Of a stretch of 64,000 bases of DNA, positions 1 through 9,169 are shown one piece after another. Source of the stretch: Xanthomonas campestris pv. badrii (GTDB lineage: Bacteria > Pseudomonadota > Gammaproteobacteria > Xanthomonadales > Xanthomonadaceae). A program made the position numbers and the translations under genes. The stretch is from NCBI RefSeq assembly GCF_012848175.1, contig NZ_CP051651.1, positions 1,860,001 to 1,924,000 of the forward strand, written 5' to 3'. The notes beneath the pieces were generated by a model that worked only from the letters and a program-made list of their open reading frames with translations, did not search any database and had not been told where the DNA came from. How positions within the stretch are numbered: the first letter of the stretch is position 1; every line of letters starts with the position of its first letter.

Positions 1-785
1 GGGTCGGCATCCATTTCTGCCAGCAGATCGGCAGTCAGCAGGTCCACCGAAGACGGCCCGGTTGCGAAGGCGGGGTCCGCATCCATCTCGGCCAGGAAAT
101 CGGCGGCGATGTCGGCAGCGCTTGGGCCGGCAACCACCGGCGGGCCGAAGGCCGGGTCGGCGTCCATTTCGGCCATCAGGTCGGCCGTGCTCATGAACGC
201 GCTGGGCGTGGCTGGCGCGAACGCCGGGTCTGCATCCATCTCGGCCAGGAAATCGGCGGCGATGTCGTCGGCGCTGGGCTTGGTGACGACCGGTGCGAAG
301 GCAGGGTCGGCATCCATTTCGGCCAGGAAGTCGGCAGCGATGTCTTCTGCGCTGGGCTTGGCGACGACCGGCGCGAAGGCAGGATCGGCATCCATTTCGG
401 CCAGGAAGTCGGCAGCGATGTCTTCTGCGCTGGGCTTGGCGACGACCGGCGCGAACGCCGGGTCTGCATCCATCTCGGCCAGGAAATCGGCGGCGATGTC
501 GGCAGCACTGGGTGCGGCGGCGACTGGCACAGCGAGAGCCGGCTCCGAACGCATGTCGGCCAGCAGATCGGCGGCGGCGACGTCCGGCTGTGCGGCGACC
601 GCAACCGGCGCGTCGGCGACAGCGACGTCGCTGTCTTCGATCGTGGCGAGCGCCGCGGCCGGTTCGGCGGCCAGGGGAACAGCGACCGGAGTGCTTGCGA
701 CGGCAGCGGGAATCTCCACGCCGGCATCGTGCAGCAAGCCTTCCAGATAATCGTCCAGCTCACCGTTGGCGGTGTGGTTGCTCAT
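1..785 (-). CDS. ParP/CheW-like chemotaxis array protein, N-terminal part (runs off the left edge)
   Basis: Only the N-terminal 261 residues are inside the window. The ATG at 785 overlaps the stop of the ParA-like gene as ATGA, so the two are translationally coupled. After about 90 Ala/Val/Pro-rich residues comes a run of 26-residue (78 bp) repeats built around ADFLAEMDADPAFAPVV, with at least five units between 60 and 540 and more degenerate ones towards 1. By position (motC-motD-parA-next gene, as in Pseudomonas) this should be the CheW-domain partner of the ParA ATPase, comparable to Vibrio ParP, whose long N-terminus precedes a C-terminal CheA-binding domain. The CheW-like domain itself would lie outside the window, so the family call is by context; gene and frame are certain. 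Confidence 0.65.
   Translation of the reverse strand, partial: MSNHTANGELDDYLEGLLHDAGVEIPAAVASTPVAVPLAAEPAAALATIEDSDVAVADAPVAVAAQPDVAAADLLADMRSEPALAVPVAAAPSAADIAADFLAEMDADPAFAPVVAKPSAEDIAADFLAEMDADPAFAPVVAKPSAEDIAADFLAEMDADPAFAPVVTKPSADDIAADFLAEMDADPAFAPATPSAFMSTADLMAEMDADPAFGPPVVAGPSAADIAADFLAEMDADPAFATGPSSVDLLTADLLAEMDAD
60..540 (-). repeat. 78-bp in-frame tandem repeats in the ParP/CheW-like gene
   Basis: Successive units repeat exactly every 78 bp (for example CATCCATTTCGGCCAGGAA at 311 and 389). They encode 26-residue acidic units, the unit being ADFLAEMDAD-PAFAPVVAKPSAEDIA. Two central units are almost identical, others are diverged. Because the period is a multiple of three, copy-number change would lengthen or shorten the linker without breaking the frame. 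Confidence 0.85.
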
Positions 786-1564
786 GCGGCTTGCTCCATG
801 CGCATCGCGTCATCGGCCAGCACCCATTCCAGCGCACGGCGATAGGCCGACAGGCCGCGGCCCGGATAGTCGCCGCCGACGGCGGGGACGGTGAGTGCGG
901 CGGCGTTGCATAGACGGGTATCCATCGGAACGGCGTCTTCCCACACCACCGGACCGTAGGTGGTTTGCATTTCCTTGAGCGTTTCGTTGCCGGCGCGGGT
1001 GCGGCGGTCGAACAGGGTCGGCAGGATCGACACCGGCAGTTCGCGGCGACGCGAGCGCTGCACCATGTCGGCGGTGCGCACCATGCTGGCCAGGCCATGC
1101 AGGGCGAGCGGTTCGGCCTGGGTCGGCACCACCACGCGGTCGCAGGCGGCCAATGCGTTGATCATCAGCAGGCCCAGCGTGGGCGGGCAGTCGAGCAGGA
1201 TGTAATCGTGCTGGCCGGCGTGGCGCGTCATCGCATTCTGCAGGGCCAGGCCCAGGCCGGGCTGGTTGGCGCTGCGGCGCTCCAGCGTAGCCAGGGCAGC
1301 CTGTGCGCACACGTACGACAGGCCGGGGATGGCGCTTTCGTGCGCCAGGCTGGCCAGATCGCTCGGCGGGGTGCCGAACAGGTCCAGCACCCCGCGCGGC
1401 GGCGGATCGACCGCCACGCCGAACGCGCGGGTAAGCGAGGAGTGCGGATCGAGGTCGATCAACAAGACGCGGTTGCCGAGCGCGGCCAGGCCGCGACCCA
1501 GTGCCAGGGTCGTGGTGGTCTTGCCGACGCCGCCCTTTTGGTTGGCGATTGCCCAGATACGCAT
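782..1564 (-). CDS. parA: ParA/Soj-type ATPase of the chemotaxis operon (ParC-like)
   Basis: A 260-residue MinD/ParA-fold ATPase. The deviant Walker A, KGGVGKTTT, is at residues 10-18, an LLIDLDPHSS switch near 35-44, and the Walker B-like YILLDCPPT near 121-129. It lies directly after motB/motD and overlaps the next gene by ATGA. In Vibrio and Pseudomonas the ParA homologue encoded here (ParC) places chemotaxis arrays at the flagellated pole and segregates them at division, working with the ParP/CheW-like protein encoded downstream. A role in chromosome partitioning is unlikely: no parB follows and the operon context is motility. The ATG at 1564 lies 1 bp after the motB stop. Confidence 0.9.
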   Translation of the reverse strand: MRIWAIANQKGGVGKTTTTLALGRGLAALGNRVLLIDLDPHSSLTRAFGVAVDPPPRGVLDLFGTPPSDLASLAHESAIPGLSYVCAQAALATLERRSANQPGLGLALQNAMTRHAGQHDYILLDCPPTLGLLMINALAACDRVVVPTQAEPLALHGLASMVRTADMVQRSRRRELPVSILPTLFDRRTRAGNETLKEMQTTYGPVVWEDAVPMDTRLCNAAALTVPAVGGDYPGRGLSAYRRALEWVLADDAMRMEQAA

Positions 1565-1565
1565 G

Positions 1566-2540
1566 TCACTGCACTCCTTGAATTACGGCGGGGACGGAAC
1601 TTGTGCCGCTTTCGGTGGTGACGGCCGTTTGGCCGCCGTCAGACTTGGGAAGCTTGGGCGCCCCGGCGGCGGTCGCATGCAACTGCGATGGCGGATCGGG
1701 TGCGAGTGAGCCAGCCGAGTCAGCGAGGATGATCAACACCACACGCCGGTTCGCATTCCGTCCCGCCTCAGTGCTGTTATCGGCACGTGCACGGAATTCT
1801 CCATAGCCCACCATCGCCAATCGTTGCGGGGCGATGCCGTCGTCGGCAAACAGGTGCACCACGCTGGCCGCACGCGCCGCGGACAGTTCCCAGTTGGAGG
1901 GGAACTGCGCGGTGGCGATGGGCTGGTTGTCGGTATAGCCCTCCACGCGCACGCCGTTGGGGGCATCGCGCAGCACCGAGGCCAGGGTGGACAGCGTGCC
2001 GCGTGCGCCACCGGCCAGGGTGGCCGAGCCGGTGCCGAACAGGATGTCGCTGTTGATCTCCACCTCGATCCACAGGTCGTTGCGGCGGATGGTGATCAGT
2101 TGTTTCTCGATCAGCGGCGACAGCGTCTTGCTCAGCTGCTGCGCCACCGCGTCCATCTGGCGCTGTGCGCGTGCCAGCTGCGCCTGGTTGCGCAGCGACA
2201 CCGGCATGCGCATCTGCGCGGCCATCGACGGCAGCAGGGTGGCGTCGGTCGGCCCGGTGGTGGCGGCCATCGGCGCACCGGCCTTGATCACCGACGGGCG
2301 GTCGTAGTCGGCGCCCAGGGTCTGGGTCTTGCCGATCTGGACTGGGCTGGCGGTGTTCGACGAGCCGCCGAAGGCGCTGGTCAGCGCCTGCGCCATCACC
2401 TTGTACTTGCCTTCGTTGAGGGAGGAGATGGCATACATCACCACGAAGAACGCCAGCAGCAGCGTCATCAGGTCGGCGTACGGAATCGCCCACGCTTCGT
2501 GGTTGCCATGTTCTTCGTGATGTCTGCGACGACGGGCCAT
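1566..2540 (-). CDS. motD: Flagellar stator protein MotB/MotD
   Basis: A 324-residue MotB-family protein. A basic N-terminus (MARRRRHHEE) is followed by one membrane helix, YADLMTLLLAFFVVMYA, whose Asp23 is the proton-accepting residue of the family. The C-terminal OmpA/MotB peptidoglycan-binding domain carries VEGYTDNQP and the ...SAARAASV...GYGEFRA motifs. The tail is Ser/Pro/Thr-rich. The gene lies 8 bp after motA. By synteny (cheA, motC, motD, parA) it is the MotD-type second stator of Pseudomonas rather than the stand-alone motB. The start at 2540 was preferred over longer in-frame extensions because it gives the usual short cytoplasmic N-terminus. Confidence 0.92.
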   Translation of the reverse strand: MARRRRHHEEHGNHEAWAIPYADLMTLLLAFFVVMYAISSLNEGKYKVMAQALTSAFGGSSNTASPVQIGKTQTLGADYDRPSVIKAGAPMAATTGPTDATLLPSMAAQMRMPVSLRNQAQLARAQRQMDAVAQQLSKTLSPLIEKQLITIRRNDLWIEVEINSDILFGTGSATLAGGARGTLSTLASVLRDAPNGVRVEGYTDNQPIATAQFPSNWELSAARAASVVHLFADDGIAPQRLAMVGYGEFRARADNSTEAGRNANRRVVLIILADSAGSLAPDPPSQLHATAAGAPKLPKSDGGQTAVTTESGTSSVPAVIQGVQ

Positions 2541-2548
2541 GGCACGCT

Positions 2549-3289
2549 CTAATGCAAGTAGCCTGCCAATTTCGATTCGATGTTGCGCGGGTTCTCGCCC
2601 TGGGCGATCGCAATCAACCCTTCGATCGCCATCTCGCGCTCGTTGGTGCTGCAGTGGATCACGCTCTTGAGCTTGGCCGCCACCGGCAAAAACAACAGGT
2701 TGGCCGAGGCGATGCCGTAAATGGTGGCGGTGAAGGCCGCCGCGATGCCGTGGCCGAGCATGGCCGGGTCGGCCAGGTTCTTCATCACCGCCATCAGGCC
2801 AAGGACCGCGCCGATGATGCCCAGCGTGGGCGCGTAGATGCCCATGCCCTCGAACACCTTGGCCGCGGCGAGATCCTGACGCTCCTGGTTGTCCACTTCG
2901 ATTTCCAGCATGTGGCGCATGGCCTCCGGCTCCACGCCATCGACCAGCATCTGCAGGCCCTTGCGCAGAAACGGGTCGTCCAGGCGCGACAGCTGGTCTT
3001 CCAGGCCCAGCAGGCCCTGGCGGCGCGCGGTGTTGCTCCATTCCACGATGCGGGCGACCAGCTGCGGCCGGTCGCTGGCCGGCGGCCGGATCACCCAGCG
3101 CAGGATCTTGAAGGCGCGCCGGAAAACCGCCGGCGAGGTATGCAGCAGGATCGCCGCCACCGTGCCGACGATGACGATCACGAAGGCAGCCGGCGACCAC
3201 AGCGACGAAATGCCGGCGCCCTTCAATACGCTGCCGCCGACGATCGCCACGATCGCCAGCACCAGTCCGATGATGCTCAATCTGTCCAT
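2549..3289 (-). CDS. motC: Flagellar stator protein MotA/MotC
   Basis: A 246-residue MotA/TolQ/ExbB-family membrane protein with four hydrophobic segments: residues 5-25, 32-50, roughly 150-170 (TLGIIGAVLGLMAVM) and 180-205. The conserved Pro and Gly residues of the channel helices are visible. It pairs with the downstream MotB/MotD protein to form the ion-driven stator that turns the flagellum. The cytoplasmic loop carries the charged region contacting FliG (for example MRHMLEIEVDNQERQ). The ATG at 3289 matches the conserved MotA N-terminus (MDRLSIIGLVLA). A sigma-28-like promoter lies immediately upstream, leaving almost no leader. Confidence 0.93.
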   Translation of the reverse strand: MDRLSIIGLVLAIVAIVGGSVLKGAGISSLWSPAAFVIVIVGTVAAILLHTSPAVFRRAFKILRWVIRPPASDRPQLVARIVEWSNTARRQGLLGLEDQLSRLDDPFLRKGLQMLVDGVEPEAMRHMLEIEVDNQERQDLAAAKVFEGMGIYAPTLGIIGAVLGLMAVMKNLADPAMLGHGIAAAFTATIYGIASANLLFLPVAAKLKSVIHCSTNEREMAIEGLIAIAQGENPRNIESKLAGYLH

Positions 3290-3296
3290 GCAGGCG

Positions 3297-3323
3297 GTAT
3301 CGGCCCAGGCGCGGCGGACTTGA
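3297..3323 (-). promoter_or_regulatory. Candidate sigma-28 (FliA) promoter for motC-motD-parA
   Basis: Read on the minus strand: TCAAGTCC, 11 bp, GCCGATAC. The FliA consensus is TAAAGTTT-N11-GCCGATAA, so spacing is exact and 12 of 16 positions match. The -10 box ends only 7 bp before the motA ATG, so the transcript would be almost leaderless. That is unusual and lowers confidence. Confidence 0.45.
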
Positions 3324-3414
3324 TAGGCAAGGGCGCTTGGCAGTGCCGGAAATCTGGCGGGGTCGCAGTTCGTGGGCGCACCATCAGGCAGTGCTGGCGG
3401 GCACGGCCTGCTTC

Positions 3415-3556
3415 AGAGCAGCTAGCAAAACGACTGCGCGGCCGCCAGGCGGGCGCGGTCGGTGCTCGGAATCGCATGTACCACTCGTACACTGCGGTTC
3501 CTCCGCGCCGTCCGCACCCACCTGACGACCGCTCGCTACGTTTTGTTGGCCGCTCT
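3415..3556 (+). repeat. 143-bp dispersed repeat, copy 1
   Basis: First of three copies (also 3682-3824 and 4659-4801). All begin AGAGCAG and contain CAGGCGGGCGCGG, TGTACCACTCGTACAC and TGACGACCGCTCGCTACG. The copies are about 80-90% alike by eye. GTACCACTCGTAC is a partial palindrome. No convincing gene is inside; the unit looks like a small non-coding repeat family. Confidence 0.8.
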
Positions 3557-4003
3557 CGGTCTCGGGCAACGCTCTTCCCGGCCGCGGAGACTGCACGTTC
3601 CGGCAGTGCGCCTATCGCCCCCAGTGCCGGGAGGCGATTCGGCGCCCATGCCAACTCCGTCTTGTGGCGGTCCATGCGCGTAGAGCAGCGAACAAGACCA
3701 TTGCGCTCACCGCCAGGCGGGCGCGGCCGGTGCCCGGTGCGGCATGTACCGCTCGTACACTCCGGTTCCTTCGTGCCGTCCGCACCCATCTGACGACCGC
3801 TCGCTACGCTGTGTGGGCCGTTCTTGATCTTGGCGCGCCGCCGCGCGCTTTGTCTGGTCGCATTGGGAAAAACCATCCAATTGCTGCCTGCAGCTGCGCA
3901 GGAGCGGCACGGAACAGGGCGGCCTACAGGCTGCAGTCGCACCGATCCAATCGACTGTCGCCAGACCAACGCCTCTTTCGTGCGCATCGGCAACTGGTCC
4001 CTA
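3557..4003. other. Gene-free stretch between motA and a small secreted protein
   Basis: Together with 3290-3556 this is about 700 bp without a credible gene. It contains copies 1 and 2 of the 143-bp repeat. Reading frames here are shadows of GC-rich repeat sequence, with no signal peptide, domain or ribosome-binding site to support them. Confidence 0.6.
3682..3824 (+). repeat. 143-bp dispersed repeat, copy 2
   Basis: The most diverged of the three copies (TGTACCGCTCGTACACTC where copies 1 and 3 have TGTACCACTCGTACACTG). Same orientation, 267 bp after copy 1. Confidence 0.75.
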
Positions 4004-4414
4004 TTAGCAGCCACCCACATTCGTAAGCGGAGCCCAGATCCTTTTCGTCTCCTCGTAGACGTAGCCTATGCAGATATTTCCGCCGGCTGGCGCGAAGGCA
4101 AAGTGCTCCAGAGCCGCGCCTGGGTAAGCGGATACCCATAAGTCGATCCGCGCATTGTCGCCACCGTAATAATAATTCCATTGGACATAACCTTGATTTC
4201 TGCCGTGTTTTTCTTGCCAGTGTTTAAGCGTCCTGCCGTCAGTGCTTTTCAGGTCTGCATAGGCCTGCCACGGGCCCGCGGGACTTGGCAATACGCGTAT
4301 CGTGTAGTTGCCAATGTCCCCTTGTCCCGCAGACGCGTCTGCAACAAAAGCGCCCAGCAGGGCTAGGGAAAGCGTCAGCAACAGGGAGGGACTACGTTTT
4401 TTCGGCTGAGCCAT
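4004..4414 (-). CDS. Small secreted protein of unknown function
   Basis: A 136-residue protein starting at the ATG at 4414. A classic signal peptide follows: basic start MAQPKKR, hydrophobic core LLLTLSLALLGAFVA, cleavage after DASAG. The mature part (about 110 residues) is rich in Tyr, Trp and Gly (YVQWNYYYGGDNARIDLW) and has only two cysteines, in NICIGY and at the very C-terminus (GGC), which could form one disulfide. I do not recognise a family. It stands alone between repeat copies 2 and 3. Size and export would suit an immunity protein or an inhibitor, but nothing in the sequence proves this. Confidence 0.6.
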   Translation of the reverse strand: MAQPKKRSPSLLLTLSLALLGAFVADASAGQGDIGNYTIRVLPSPAGPWQAYADLKSTDGRTLKHWQEKHGRNQGYVQWNYYYGGDNARIDLWVSAYPGAALEHFAFAPAGGNICIGYVYEETKRIWAPLTNVGGC

Positions 4415-5193
4415 GCGGGATCTCCTTGCGTGATGTGGATGGATTTTTTCTGTGGGGTTGAATCCGACGTCGTGCCATTGACGCCAGGATTTTGATGAAG
4501 CGCGCAGCATGCTAGCCGTACGCAACGAGCTGCGAAGGAGCGGGATACGCAGTGGTGTGACGATTTCAGAATCGTCCGGGTGAGCCACGGCTTCATGGAT
4601 GACCATCCCGCATGCCTGATGCCGGCCCTGAAGACGTTGAGATGACCGATGACCATTAAGAGCAGCCAACAAAACTACTGCGCGTCCGTCAGGCGGGCGC
4701 GGCCAGTGCTCGGAATCGGCATGTACCACTCGTACACTGCGGTTCCTCCGCGCCGTCCGCACCCACCTGACGACCGCTCGCTACGTTTTGGTAGCCGCTC
4801 TGACGTGTGTTGGCGCTTCGCCAAGCCGCTTGCGTCCGGTTGCAGGCGAGGCTCTCGCTTGCAGCGATCACGCTGCTGCAGCCGGCGACGCGACGGACCG
4901 TGCCGTGCCGTGCCGCGTCCGAGCGTGGCCGGCCGGCCGCCCAGCGTGGATGCCTTACGACGCAGCTGGTCTGTTGCGCGGCAGAATGCGTTGCCGCATG
5001 GGCTGTGGTACTTAGTTCCTCACCGCATTAGAACGATCTAATTGCATCTGCGCGGAAGCGGACGCAAGAGGAGGGGGCCGGGTTGCCGCAACGGCGCCGG
5101 ATATTTTTGTGTCACTTCGCGCGGCGTTGTTGTCCGATCGTCGGATCGACGCATTCCGCCGAAGCCGATCATTTTTGGGAGAGCACGATCGAA
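4415..5193. other. Non-coding region upstream of the TonB-dependent receptor
   Basis: Contains the third 143-bp repeat (4659-4801), then GC-rich sequence with no convincing frame up to the receptor start. The receptor ATG follows GAGCACGATCGAA, which contains only a weak ribosome-binding site. No clear regulator-binding palindrome was found. Confidence 0.5.
4659..4801 (+). repeat. 143-bp dispersed repeat, copy 3
   Basis: Very close to copy 1 (shared CATGTACCACTCGTACACTG and CCTCCGCGCCGTCCGCACCC). It is separated from copies 1 and 2 by the small secreted-protein gene, so the three copies bracket that gene. Confidence 0.8.
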
Positions 5194-8100
5194 ATGAACT
5201 GCACGCCATTCGCACGCCACCGCAGCACGTTGTCCGCCGGTATCGCCATCGCCTTGCTCGCGAGCGCTGCCTCTACCGCCGCTGCCCAGCAGGCCGACGG
5301 CACGCCGGCGCCCACGGGCCAGGCCGCGGTGCGGGCCACGGACCTGGACGCGGTGACGGTGACCGGCTACCGCTACGCGATCGAAAAAAGCCTGGAGCAG
5401 AAGCGCAACGCCAACGCCGTGGTCGATGTGATCACCGCCGAGGACGTGGGCAAGTTCCCCGACAAGAACGTGGCCGACGCGCTGCAGCGCGTGCCCGGCG
5501 TGGTGATCAGCCGCGACGGTGGCGAGGGCAAGAACGTCAGCGTGCGCGGCCTGTCCTCGGAGCTGGTGCTGACCGAATTGAACGGCAACTACATCGCCAC
5601 CGCCGAGTCCAACGGCGACCCGACGCGCTCGTTCAACTACACGCTGCTGCCGTCCAACCTGCTGGGCAGCGCGGAGCTGTACAAGACCCCGGAAGCGCGC
5701 ATCGACGAAGGCGGCATCGGCGGCACGGTGATCCTGCAGACGCGGCGCCCGCTGGAACTGGAGCCAAACTCCGGCTTCGTTTCCGCCGAGGGCACCTGGT
5801 CCGATACCAGCAAGAAGACCGACGGCCAGTTCTCCGGTTCGTACTCGTGGCACGACAAGGACAACCGCTTCGGTGTCTTCGTTGGCTACACGCAGCAAAA
5901 GCGCACCGCGCGCACGCTCGATGCCAGCACCGAGAGCTGGCAGTGGTACGGGCGCGATGAAGTCGGCCCGGCGGTCGACGTGAACGGAAATCCGTCGGAC
6001 TTCAACGCCAACTGGTGGGGTGGGACCGGTTTCTGGACCCAGGACGGCGACTACTCCACCGGTTTCATGATGCCGACGGCGGTCAGCCTGGACGCCAAAC
6101 GCGAGGAGCGCGAGCGCAAGGGCGGGCAGCTGACCTTGCAGTTCAAACCGACCGACGACCTGACGCTGACCGCGAACTACTTCCGCTTCGACCTGTCGCA
6201 GAATTCGCAGACCAATACCATTAAGATTCCCGAGTGGAACATCGCCCGTTACAACGGCGACGGCAACTGGCGCGGCGGCCGTCTGCTCGACCGGCTGCAG
6301 TTCGATCCCAGCGGCACGATTGTCACTGGCGCCGCCTACAGCCTGCGTCCGGGCAAGACCTACTACTGCAGCGAGGCGCAGGCCGCCGCGGCCGGCCTGC
6401 CGCCTGGCGGCTGGGGCTCGGACGACTGCACGGTGCCCACGCCGCAGATCACCGGCAGCTACAACATCGAGAAATCGCAGTCGCAGACGGTGGACCTGGG
6501 CGGCGAATGGCGTGGCGAGCAGGTGGACGTGGCGTTCAAGGCCGGCCGCACCTGGGCCAAGGGCGGGCCGGAGCTGCAGTTTTCCCTGCCGATCAAGCCG
6601 CGCCTGCAGAACGCCGACGGCAGCTGGACCAACGGCAACTTCGCCAGCGCCTGGGACCTGACCGGCACACCGAGCATGACGTTCTCGCCGGAGCTGATGC
6701 AGAACCTGCGCGACGGCATCCTGCAGGTCGACCTGGGCTCGACCGGCTCGTCCTGGACCCGCAACACCAATCAGCAGCAGTACGCGCAGATCGATACCAC
6801 CTGGCATATGGATGGCAATTTCCTCGACTCGCTGCAGTTCGGCATCAAGCGTCGCGACGGCGGCATCCACCGCAGTACCGGCAACAACTACTGGGTATGC
6901 CCGGGCACCGACCCGGGCGACTACGACAACCGCTACTGGAATGGGCGCTGCAATGCCATCGCCACGCAGTTCTCGCCGGGCCTGCTGTTCGCGCAGGACA
7001 ACCTGGCTGGTGGATTCAACGCCAGCGCGTTCCCGTCGATCAACTTCCCGGGCTACATCGGTTACTTGAACCAAACCTACGGCGCGATGCAGACCCGCAG
7101 CGAAGACAACTTCGTCTACAACGTCGACGAAGAGATCTATTCCAGCTACCTGCAGCTCAACTTCCACACCGAGCGGCTGCGCGGCAACGTCGGCGTGCGG
7201 GTGGCGCGCACCGGCCAGCGTGCCGAGTCCACCGACAAGGTGACCGCCTACAACGACTACTTCTTCGACGGCGCCGACGGCAATCCGCTGGCCTGCCAGC
7301 AGGGCGCCGCCGCCCCCGGCGGCGCCCCGGCCGATACCTATTGCGGCACCGAAGGCTACTGGCGTTTGGCCGACAGCGTGCAACGCACCGAGTCGTTCGT
7401 GGTCAGCGGACTGGACCGCAACTACACCGACGTGCTGCCGAGTTTCAACCTGGCCTACGACCTGTTGCTACGCGCGGCAGCGTCGAAAGTGATCGCACGC
7501 CCCAGCTACAACGACATCGCAGCGCCTGGCAGCCTGGAGTTTTACAGTCCGGAGTACGTGGCCGACCGGCGCCTGACCGGCGGTGCCAGCGAGCAGGGCT
7601 GGTACGGCTCCGGCAGCAACAAGAACCTGGAGCCGTACAAGGCCAACCAGTTCGACTGGGGCTGGAATGGTATTTCCTCCCGGGTTCGGTGGCGGGTGTG
7701 GGGCTGTTCCGCAAGAACGTGGAGAACTTCGCGGTCGACGTGATCAGCGACGTCAACATGATGGTCGACGGGCAACCGGTCACCGTGCAGAACTACAGCA
7801 CCCAGGCCGGCGGCCAGGATGCGGTTTCGCAGGGTGTGGAGCTGTACGCGCAACACACGCTGCCGTTCGGACTTGGTGTGCAGTTCAACTACACCTACAA
7901 CGACGCCAGCAAGGCGGCGGTGCGGCTGGAAGACGGGACCGAGGCCGGCAAGACCTCCATGCCGGGCAGCGCCAAAAACCAGACCAACCTCACCGTGTTC
8001 TACGAGACCGACAGCCTGCTGCTGCGCGCCTCGTACAACCGTCGCGGCGAGCTGGTGCAGGGCCTGATCAATGGCCTAAACGTCTTTGAGGAGCCGTACT

Positions 8101-8279
8101 ACCAGATCGATGTCAATGCGGCCTACAACATCACCCCGGCACTCAGCCTCACCGCCTCGGTGCTGAACCTGACCAAGCAGGAGTCCCGCTCGCACCTGGG
8201 CGACGACACCCGCGCCCGCTTCTATACCGGCGGCTACGCAGGCCGGCTGGCGTATCTGGGGCTGACCTATAAGTTCTAG
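5194..8279 (+). pseudogene. TonB-dependent receptor (Xanthomonas/Caulobacter type), broken by a single-base deletion
   Basis: The ATG at 5194 begins a signal peptide (MNCTPFARHRSTLSAG...STAAAQQ). The plug domain shows VTVTGYRYAIEKSLEQKR, DVGKFPDKNVADALQRVPGV and GLSSELVLTELNG, typical of the large TonB-Xanth-Caul receptor group (about 900-1000 residues) that imports plant carbohydrates or siderophores. The frame runs to about 7664, where TGGGGCTGGAATGG lacks one G relative to the expected WGWEWYFLPG reading. Translation then stops at 7743, while the remaining barrel continues in another frame to 8279 and ends in the normal GLTYKF. One base therefore separates an intact ~1028-residue receptor from a truncated one. 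It is a real pseudogene or a sequencing error. Confidence 0.85.
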
Positions 8280-8369
8280 TTCCCAACGTGTCGCGCCCAT
8301 GCCTGCCGCGTGGCGGACGGTACGGGCGCGATGGTTTGGGGATTGCCGGGCTGTAGTGGAAGTGAGCCT

Positions 8370-8382
8370 GGAACCGTTATTT
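8370..8382 (-). repeat. IS-end motif AAATAACGGTTCC, occurrence 1
   Basis: GGAACCGTTATTT, 90 bp after the receptor stop. This is the outermost part of the terminal inverted repeat of the IS4-family element at 20554-21939. Here it lies about 25 bp outside the recognisable IS end, so it is probably a scar of rearrangement. Confidence 0.6.
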
Positions 8383-8509
8383 CTGTGGAAGTGAACCTGG
8401 AACTGAGGTATCCCCACATTTCTTCCTGCGAGATCAAGCACTTGGTGCGCCAGATGTGGAAGAAGGTGCGCGCATGGGGCACGCTTCAAGGTGACTAAGC
8501 CAGAGAAGA

Positions 8510-9169
8510 GTGCCAACCATGCGCGCCAGCGAAGTATTGCAGAAGTGCCTGTCCAACTCACTCTCCGGGATGCATGCATTACGTCAACGCAGCTTGCTGC
8601 GCGCGGTTGAAGCGCTGGTGCATGGAGGCAGGCTGACGCTGATCGACATCGCACGCGCGTGGCCTGGGGCGACGCGCGTACGTGCGCCCCTCAAGGCATG
8701 CGACCGCCTGCTGTGCAATCGCACCTTGTATGCCGAGCGATCGGTGATCGAGCGGGACATGGCGCATTGGCTGTTGCGCGGGGCGCAGCCGGTGATCGTG
8801 ATCGATTGGAGCGACCTGAAGCCGGACAAATCGTGGTGCCTGCTGCGCGCCGCCGTGCCGGTCGGTGGGCGCACGCTCACCTTGTTGGACATGGTTGTCC
8901 CGGGAAAAGAGCAAGGCTCGCCCGGGGCAGAGAAGCGTTTTTTGCAGCAACTGCGCGCACTGATTCCAGACGATGTGTGTCCGATCCTGGTCACGGACGC
9001 CGGATTCCGCACGCCATGGTTTCGCGCGGTGTCGGCGATGGGCTGGGATTGGGTCGGGCGCCTGCGCGGACATACGCAGGTCAAGCCGCAAGACGTGCCC
9101 GATGATGCAGCGCAATGGATCGATAGCCGACGCCTGCATGCGCTGGCGTCCAACCAAGCACACGAATTA
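8510..9169 (+). pseudogene. IS4-family transposase, 5' part (interrupted)
   Basis: Starts MPTMRASEVLQKCLSNSLSG and matches the intact transposase at 20591-21814 almost residue for residue for about 220 residues. It carries the first catalytic Asp (IDWSDLKPDKSW) and the second (VTDAGFRTPWFRAV). The match ends at ...SNQAHEL, at the IS5-family insertion, after which the frame runs into foreign sequence. The 3' part resumes at 10675. Confidence 0.9.

Noticed and set aside
109..913. Long plus-strand frames opposite the ParP-like and ParA genes
   Set aside because: They are antisense shadows of GC-rich, repeat-containing genes, with no start signals or domains.
3277..4026. A 247-codon minus-strand frame upstream of motA
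   Set aside because: It runs through two copies of the 143-bp repeat and translates them repetitively; no start signal or domain.
5038..7383. A 781-codon minus-strand frame opposite the TonB receptor
   Set aside because: Antisense shadow; composition and lack of motifs argue against coding.
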